Assembly: GCF_902459465.1 (NCBI RefSeq)
Contig: NC_047062.1
Location: 29,258,673-29,322,672 of the forward strand
From: Asterias rubens
Taxonomy: Eukaryota; Echinodermata; Asteroidea; Forcipulatida; Asteriidae
Length of the DNA stretch: 64,000 nt
Direction: 5' to 3'
A program made the translations under genes and the position numbers. Shown here one piece after another: positions 12,301-21,300 of this stretch. The notes beneath the pieces were generated by a model, which had not been told where the DNA came from, searched no databases, and saw nothing but the letters and a program-made list of their open reading frames with translations. Position 1 is the stretch's first letter. Each line of letters starts with the position of its first letter.

Positions 12301-15300
12301 AGTTGTGCACAACTCTCTTGCGAATATCGCAGCGAAAACAGAGTTGTGACGTCAAAGTTACGTCAAATTCGCATCGCATTCGTAGAAAGTATGAACTGGG
12401 TTTTTAGATTTGAAATTATTATATGAAGAGGACTCCTTTTCTCCATAACCCAGTGCTTAAGACCCACGTTCTTGAGGACCTTCGAGCCCACTCTGAGCTT
12501 GCCTTTGCTTGGCTGTATCAAGAGTACTCCAACTACCAGGGTTACATGCCACGCTTCCTGGAACAAGAAGTCACTATGAATCGATATGACAAGCTTCTAT
12601 GCGCCATGTTAATGACGCTGCTGGAGAGACCGGACCAGCGAGATGGGTAAGGAGCTAATAATAATAAGTAATAAAGACGTTTTCTTGATAAAGGTGTCCT
12701 GGTTCATACAGGGATGTGATTTCTCCGTTTTTAACTGGAAATCTGTTTGGGTTTTTTCAACCCCAAAACAGTTTTTTTATTATTTTATTTCATAAATAAG
12801 ATTAAATTCATAAGAAAAATGAGGATAAAACCATAATGGAACACCCCTAAATGCAGAATAGGGCTTTCAAAATTAAGATAAATTTATGTAAGCAGGCTTC
12901 GAACTCGGAGGCTTCCGCGCTCGCAAGCTTTCACGCTTTGCGTTCGCAAGCTTTCACGCTTTGCGTTCGCAAGCTTTGCGCTCGCAAGCTTTCACGCTTT
13001 GCGCTTATAGTTTATTTTCAACAGCCTATCACATCCCCGTTCATGATTCAGTTTAGACTAGTTAGCTTTATAGTGTGTTTAATTTGACTTCTTTAACTGT
13101 CTATTTCTCTTGTCATAGGTTGTTCACTCGCCTAGTAATGGAAGCTCCATTAATTACAGAGAGAGCCCTGAAAGTCATTCGAAAGTTTTGTGAAGATGAG
13201 GTAAGACTTCAGGGCTTTTCATTGATTTCTATTCGTCCTTTTATTGTAATATTATAATATTTAAAAAAGTGTAAAGTGTTTATAAAGTGTCTAACACCTA
13301 GTTCAGACAGGCGAGCCAGAGTCGCGCAGAATGAAATAGATTACGAGTGACTCTAGGTCGACCCAAATAAATGATGGTTTCAGACAGGCGAACCTAACAA
13401 AATTTACATTAGGTTCAGCTCAAGGCAAGATTGACGTCTTAAACCAAGACAAAACTAAGACGCTCCGGGCGATCAAGCCTACTCGACCCATGCTCCGAGG
13501 TTCCTGATCAGCAGAGTGTTGGTTTTTCAGTCTTGACCTTGACACTTGTGTCCTTAAGCAAGACACTTGACCACTACTACTTCATCCTTCAGTTGGGACT
13601 TAAAGCCGTAGGTCCGTGCGTTGTTCACTTATCGCCTTCACTCAGTGTCTGGTAGTGACTCTAAGCAGTTTATGAAATAGGGCCATGTAATAATAACAAT
13701 GTTTTAACAATGTTAAGGCTTCAAACTTACTTTGCAATTAATTTCTTATGGTTTGTGTACATTCCCCCCCCCCTCTATCTAGACGCATTTTTTCACCGGT
13801 ATGCACGCTCTGCGTGAGCTGATACTGAAGCGACCTGCGGATATTAAGCGCTACTTGATGGAGCTTCTTGACTTGACCTTTCATGAGCGCACCGAGGTCA
13901 GGTCACAGGCCACACAGTACGTCAAAAGACTGTATGAGAGACAGGATCTCAAGGAAACCATTGAGGTATTACAGGCTTGGTAATCTCCCTTTAAAATAAG
14001 ACTTAAATGACTTGGGAATTCTTGGAAGTCTATGTTGGATTTTGGGGAGAAGTAATTCAATTCTATCCAGAATCTATTTTCTGAGTTATTGAGTTATTAT
14101 TAAAGTATTCAATAGCACCCCACACTAACGATGTCACTTTTGCTTTAAATACCCACCTGTCAGACAAATATACCACACCACCTACGCGATCACTGCGCCA
14201 TCGACATGCCAAACTGCACTAGCAGTGAAGTCAGTCACTGGTAAACATACAATTTAGACGTACGCACGTGTTAAAGATATTATTTGTCTGCTATGTTTAA
14301 TAAATAATAATAATAATGAGAACTTATAAAGCGCACAAATCCATCAAAGTGCTCATGGCGCTAAATACAAAGAATAATATTTACATGTACAATAACCAAA
14401 ATTGAAAAGTAAGCCTAAGCTAAGAAGAAATCCAGAACATGTTTAGCATTAGTGTGTAATACTATTCTAACCAAATGTTTTTTTCTGAGTTATTAAAAAA
14501 AGTTATTTAATTCTACCTAACCAGATTTATTTTCTGATTTTGATGGAAATTTATAGGGTGTTCATGCAATATGTGTTTGAACACTTGTTTTTGTACTCAG
14601 GCATGATATTCTTCCTACTTTATTCTGACTTCCAATTTTTATTTCCCCTTAGACAAATCTTAACAACTGTAATCAAATAGTCTGAAATTGATATTATAGT
14701 CAACACCATGTGTACTTGTAGGTCAGCCCTTTTGTGTAGTGAAATTTTCCAAATTTTTCCCAGGGACCAAATATCATGTCTGTGTACTGTTTTTTTTTTT
14801 TTTTTTTTAATAATCTTATAATGTATATTTGGTTTGCAGTAACACCATGTGTGTATCTACTTGTCAGGTAGAGTTGTTCTTAGGGAACTGCCTTGCTTTA
14901 TTCTACTGCCGTGGAGTAGATAATCGGAGGGTCGGGAGACTTCTCAGTTCTGAAAAGAACTGTCCTGTTTTTTAACTATTACCAGGGCGGATGGTATAGA
15001 AATTAGACTGGACTACTACTTTAGCTTATAGGATCGTAATTAACTGTACTGCCGCGGAGTCAGTTCTGAAATTGGTCTCAACGTTTCGACTAGCTTGCTC
15101 TAGTCATCGTCAGCAGTCTCCACGGCAGTAGAATAAAGCAAGACAGTTCCCTAAGAACAACTCTACCTGGCAAGTAGATACACACATGGTGTTACCGCAA
15201 ACCAAATATATATTGATACCTCACCATGCAATGCCTCAAATCCTATATAATCTTATGATGATTATTTTCAACCTTACAGAGCTTTGCCAGTAAATGTCTG

Positions 15301-18300
15301 CAACTCCTACTGACTGAGTTACCGAGTGCAGCCCTTGTCAAACGTACCTCTGAGAACCCCGAGTCAGAGGAAGTAGGCACTGCCTGGGCTGAGCCATCCA
15401 TCAAGCTATGTCTGTATCTCTACCTAGCCCTGTTGCCTAGCAATCATAAACTTATCCATGGGTAAGTCGGTCATTATTGCATCCTTCTTGTGTTGAATGG
15501 AGTCATCAGGGAAGAAAATGATTTGTGAATGAACAAAGACAAATTGACTAGAGCGTGATTTGATCCAATAAACAATGCTTTTTTTACAAGGCAGAGAATA
15601 ATATATTAATAAGTATGGAGGCATCATCTAGAAGCAAAGGCTTGTGTTGAGAAGCCTGAAGACAGACAAGCAATCACTATACTATGTGTTATGCGCTACA
15701 TAAAAATGGTTAATTATTGTTATTATTATGTTGCGTTTGAAAAAGCCTTTGGATGCCACAGCAGCCTGGGGTTGTATACTCCCTAGGAAGTTGAGAAAGA
15801 TTAAAAGAATGTTATTGGCCCAATGACCGGGGGTCGATTTCACAAAGAGTTAGGACTCGTCTTATCTCGAGTTAGTATGAGTAACTCTTCCTAACTTAGA
15901 ATTAATCTTAAGGTCCGCATGCTACAGTGCAGGGTTTGGACTCGTCCTAAGTCCTAAGATTAGTTTTAAGTTAGGAAGAGTTTTGTGAAATCGACGACTG
16001 GGCACTAATGAAAACCGCATCGATACTGTAAAATGTTATTGTAAAATTTGTTACATTAAAACTTAATATTATATTTAAGTTGATAACCAGTATCAAACAA
16101 TGTACAATAACTGATATTTTTGGCTGGTTACATGCAAATTTCTAAGCACACTTGTAACATTGGGACTAACCCATTGTATCTATAGTTTTCACTTCAGACT
16201 TTATAAATGTTTTATTTGATTTGTTCAGGCTTGCTACAGTGTATGTTAGCACCTCAGCTCTTATCAAGAGAACAGTGCTTCGAGTTCTTGAAGCCCCGGT
16301 AAGTAAAAGTAGTACTTGATCTTGAATATTGTTAGTCTCAATTCAGTACTTTTAATTGCATGACCATTTATGTTAGGATTTGAGTCGTTGCATGGTGGAA
16401 GTATATTCCTAAAAGATGTTTGTGGTAACACCTTTATTGTTTGTTCTTTGTTGAGTTTCTTTGTTTGTTTGTTTGTTTGTTTTGCTGCGTCTCTAACATC
16501 AAATTCTACCCCATAGGCTTGTTGGGTTGATAATGAGCAACGATTGTACATAGTTGTTTTTAAGTTGTATCTCTCCCCCCCCCCCTCCCCCAGGTACGAG
16601 GGATGGGTATGTCATCCCCAGAGCTCCTTCTCCTGGTTGAGAATTGCCCCAAAGGAGCGGAAACACTCGTCACTAGAATGCTTCATATTCTCACAGATAA
16701 AGGTATGCCCATTGAAATGCAATTTATAACATTTGGCGAAAAGAGGCATTACTTTTATTTATAACACACCTCATGCTTGTTCTGTATTCTGGTTGGCTGA
16801 AACACGGTCATGTTGGGTGAACTAATATATAGTCTAGTGATCGCGCGTGCGTGTTTTGCAGGAATAGTGCCCAAAGGGCAATAGTCTTTTAATTTAGTGC
16901 CTGGTTGCAGCGCCTTATCTTGGCGTAAACCCTGAACAACAACTAAAAAACTTCCTCTCTTTGCTAAATTTCTTTTCTTATTTCCATTTAAGACTGAGCT
17001 GTGTTATAAAACACATATTGACTGGCAATGAGGTAACTAGTGCACGTCTATTCCCCCAAGGGACTTTGAGTGACCAGAAGAGCGACCTATGTCCCTCGGC
17101 CGAACCTCATTGCCAGTCAATATGTGTATAATGTAAAACATATAATTGTTGTTTTGCTTTATTGTTGTTTTCAAATGAATATGCACTTTTCATTCACTGG
17201 CCTTTTGATCATTACAATCATGAACTTTCAATTAATGACCTTGCTGATGACATGCCTGTATCATCGCCGTGTTTAAATGTGTTTCCTGTGTCCTTCTAAT
17301 CTAGCCCCACCGTCTCAGGATCTTGTGAAGCGAGTCCGAGATCTCTACCTCAAGAGAGTGTCTGACGTCCGCTTCCTCATCCCAGTCCTAATTGGATTAG
17401 AAAAGGTAAGAGGTCAGAGGTCATCAACTGGAGTCTAAAGGTCATCGCAAACCTTTGATCTGACTAGCCCAGTCAGACCTGGAATTACATCTTCCAGAGG
17501 GCAAGGTCATTTTCATTTGCAAAACCGTATAGTAGATAATGAATGGTCATATAGTTAATGTGGTATCTATCATACATGTACCTTTTCCATTAGCCCCATA
17601 GGAGTCGAACCTGTGCCTAATTTCATAGAGCTGCTTAAGCACAAAAAGAAGCTAAGCACAACAAATTGCTGCTTACCAGAATAAAGTTATTAGCAAAAAT
17701 ACCATGGCCTTTTTATGTTATATTTATGTTGTTGTAGATTGTAAAGTGTACTTCTTTGTAAAGCACTTAGAGAATTAAGTGTTAATTATTAGGCGCTATA
17801 TAAATCGAAAGTTATTATTATTATTATTATTATTTTGATCACAGAAAATATCTAAGCAACATGAACTTGGGCCCTGGACAGTTGCTGTCCACTAATATTA
17901 GAGAGGTTTCGCAAGCGTTGGATACAGATACAGATACAGATACTGATAAGTCAACACTGTGTGTGTTCACGTAACGCGTATCCACGACTATCGTATTTTG
18001 CATACATGTTAGCAACGGATACGGGAGCTCATACACGTCGTAGAAAAACGGATACTGTTTTGCAGACTTTAAGTTGTATTTTTGTCTCAGATCAAAAACA
18101 TTTCCCATGGAATTGCTTTCACTGGTATCGTGCTTGATATAGATAGAAAATTTGATGTAGATAGTCATTTGCAAGCAAAACGATGAGAAAATGCAGTGTA
18201 TAGAACACGGGGTCTCTATCGGTCATTTTTGTCAGAAAAACACTCATGATGAATGCGAGCGCACTCAAGTGAAACATACCTATCGTTTGCGAAACAAAAT

Positions 18301-21300
18301 CCAACACGCGGTTGACGTGAGCGGATATGGTTATCATATCCGTATCTGTATCTGTATCCGTACGCTTCTCTATTGTTCCTGTGTATGTTAAACCATTTGC
18401 CCCAATTTGAAAGCATACATGTCTATAGCGCTTGAGTTGATATTTTTAAGGTTGTGTTGGGTCCAGTATTTATGCTAACTATTATCCATGCTGTATTTTC
18501 ACCATCCAGAAAGAGGTGATAGCTGCCCTGCCTAAGTTGATCAAACTGAACCCCATCGTAGTGAAGGAGGTATTCCATCGTCTACTGATGAGCCACCAGG
18601 GGGATAACAGTGCCGGTCAGAGCCCACTGACACCAGCCGAACTTCTCATTGCGCTGCACAACATTGATACAGCCAAGTGTGATATTAAATCCATCATTAA
18701 AGGTATGGTTAGATTGGTTATGTTAGAATAACCCTTGTCAGAGGAAAATTGCTGTACCCCTTTAATAGCAAAGTTTGAGGCTTTGCAGGCTGCCCAGGTA
18801 CACTGCTACAGGTCATCCATAGTTGATGTGTCTAGAAAATGTGCAATAGACCCCCTTGCATAACGCGAAATGCTTCAAGGACACTGATGTCATGCACATG
18901 TTTTTACATACATAGAACATCTCTCATAAATGCTTAAAGGCAGTGGACACTATTGGTAATTGTCAAAGACTAGCCTTCACAGTTGGCATATCTCAACAAA
19001 TGCATAAAATAACAAACCTGTGAAAATTTGAGCTCAATCGGTCATCAAACTTGCGAGATGATAATGAAAGAAAGTAAGGTTTTATGCTAATAATTATTTT
19101 GAGTAATTACCAATAGTGTCCACAGCCTTTAATGTGGCATTTATCATTGGTTACCTCCCTCCTCCAACAGCCACCAGCTTGTGTTTCAATGAGAAGGCCA
19201 TCTACACCCAGGAGGTCCTAGCTGTGGTCATGCAGCAACTGATGGAACAGACCACCATTCCAACTCTACTGATGCGGACAGTCATTCAATCCCTGGGTAT
19301 GTACCCGAGGTTAAGTGGCTTCGTCATGAACATCCTACAACGACTCATCGTCAAACAGGTCTGGAAATTCCCCAAGGTGTGGGAAGGATTCGTCAAATGT
19401 TGCGAGGTAAGTTGTGGTTTTTCACCTTTTTAAGGCAAAGTAAACCTTTGGTTTGGGGATCCGTTTGATTGTTTTATTATGCTCCTGGGATGATTGGTCT
19501 TTTTCTTCAGCTGCGCCACGTATCTGGAACTCTCTACCAATTAATCTTAGATCTTGTGTTTGTACCATAAAACTCAAATCTTTTCTCAAAACAAGTTTTC
19601 AGGGATTAATTTTGTTGTGTCTGTCTCACACTCCTTGATAACAAAGTTCTAACTGAAGTTTGTTTTGTTGCACATTTGTCTTTTCCCCACAGCGCACAAA
19701 ACCGCAGTCTTTCCAGGTGCTTCTACAGCTCTCTGTGGAACAGCTCAAGAATGTATTTGAGATGAGTCCAGACATGAGGATACCAATGTTACAACATGTC
19801 CAAACCTTCACTCCACATCAGGTAGATATCCAATCACACCCCTGCAGACTTGGGTCCAATTTCATAAAGCTTGTTAGCATCTCAAGATATGCATAAAATA
19901 ACAACCCTGTGAAAATTTGAGCTTGATTGGTTGTCGGAGTTGCGAGATAACTATGAAAAAGAAGAAAAAAAACCTTGTCACACAAAGTTGTGTGCTTTCA
20001 GATGCTTCATTTCTCACAATGTTTTATACTATCAACCTCTCCCCATTACTCATTACCAAATGAAGTTTTATGCTAATAATTATTTGGAGTAGTTACCAAT
20101 AGTGTCCACTGCCTTTAAGATGAAATTCCAGACCTGCCCCCGTATGATGTGTAGAATTAGTTTGTATAGATACCGGTGTTGTTCCAGTCATTGTTTTAGG
20201 AAATCAGTGCGAGTTTAAACAGTCAAAGGGTTTTGATACCTTTTTTAGATCAAGTTTTTTGCCTTGGCATAAGGGACCATGGATAAATTAAGAACGCGGC
20301 CGCCCGCGGTCAGACTCGTTCTAGAACGAGTCCGTCCCAAAATTGTCACGCGCCCGTCCCAAGATGGATTAAGCGCTTCACTGATTTTTAAGGTCCCTCA
20401 TTATCGAACTCTATTGTTGGTGCCTTTTGTTGTTCAGATTACATGGACAAGGCAGCTTGCAAGTAAGCCACGAAGGGGTGAAGGATTATTGTTTGCGGTC
20501 TAGCTCAGGTATACACCAGACAATGGGTTGGAGATGTCCGTGTACAGCCAACCCTCAAGTTTGCCAAAGCCAATACAATAATATGCTACTGCCATAACAA
20601 GTTGAAGTGGTGACTATTATTCTTAAATTTGAAATCATTGCCAACTTATTTTGTATCTACATCTAATTGTTACATTAGGACCCATGTTTACAGAGATGAT
20701 TACACTTACAAGATTCGTTCATAAAGGTACCGCGAAATCATGCTGACCGGCTCGCAATCACACAAAACACAACGCAAAATTACATCGTAGTACACAAACA
20801 CACTATATCCAGCGACACACTCACACACAGTGTTTTCAATATTCAGGCCTAGTAGTCTTGTTACTTTGCGTGCAACAAACTATAATGCAAGAAACATTGA
20901 ACGCTAGAGGGCTTTCCTAAACAATGTGATAGCGGGAGAGCTATCTCCGTTGGAAAAATTGCGCAACAGCTTACGAAATTAGTTTCAACCGCCTTGAGAT
21001 TAAGACTTTCGGGAGAATCTGGTGTCCGAAAATTGCAATACTAACCAGCGTTGGTGCCCGAGCTAAACTCATACAACATTGGCGCCGTCGCTGGTACCTT
21101 GTGCAACGTGGTGAATTTTCAGCAGTTCCTTGGGAAATATTAAGCGTGTTTAAGAAAAACTTCATAACGTGTTGGCTTCATTGTTCAAACATGAAACCTT
21201 TTGGACACCTTGGATGTACAAAAAAGAGTATAGTTTTACTGTTTAATGTAAGATGTTTTTCCTATTGACTTTGTTTTACTTTGGGGGATTATTTTGCATG

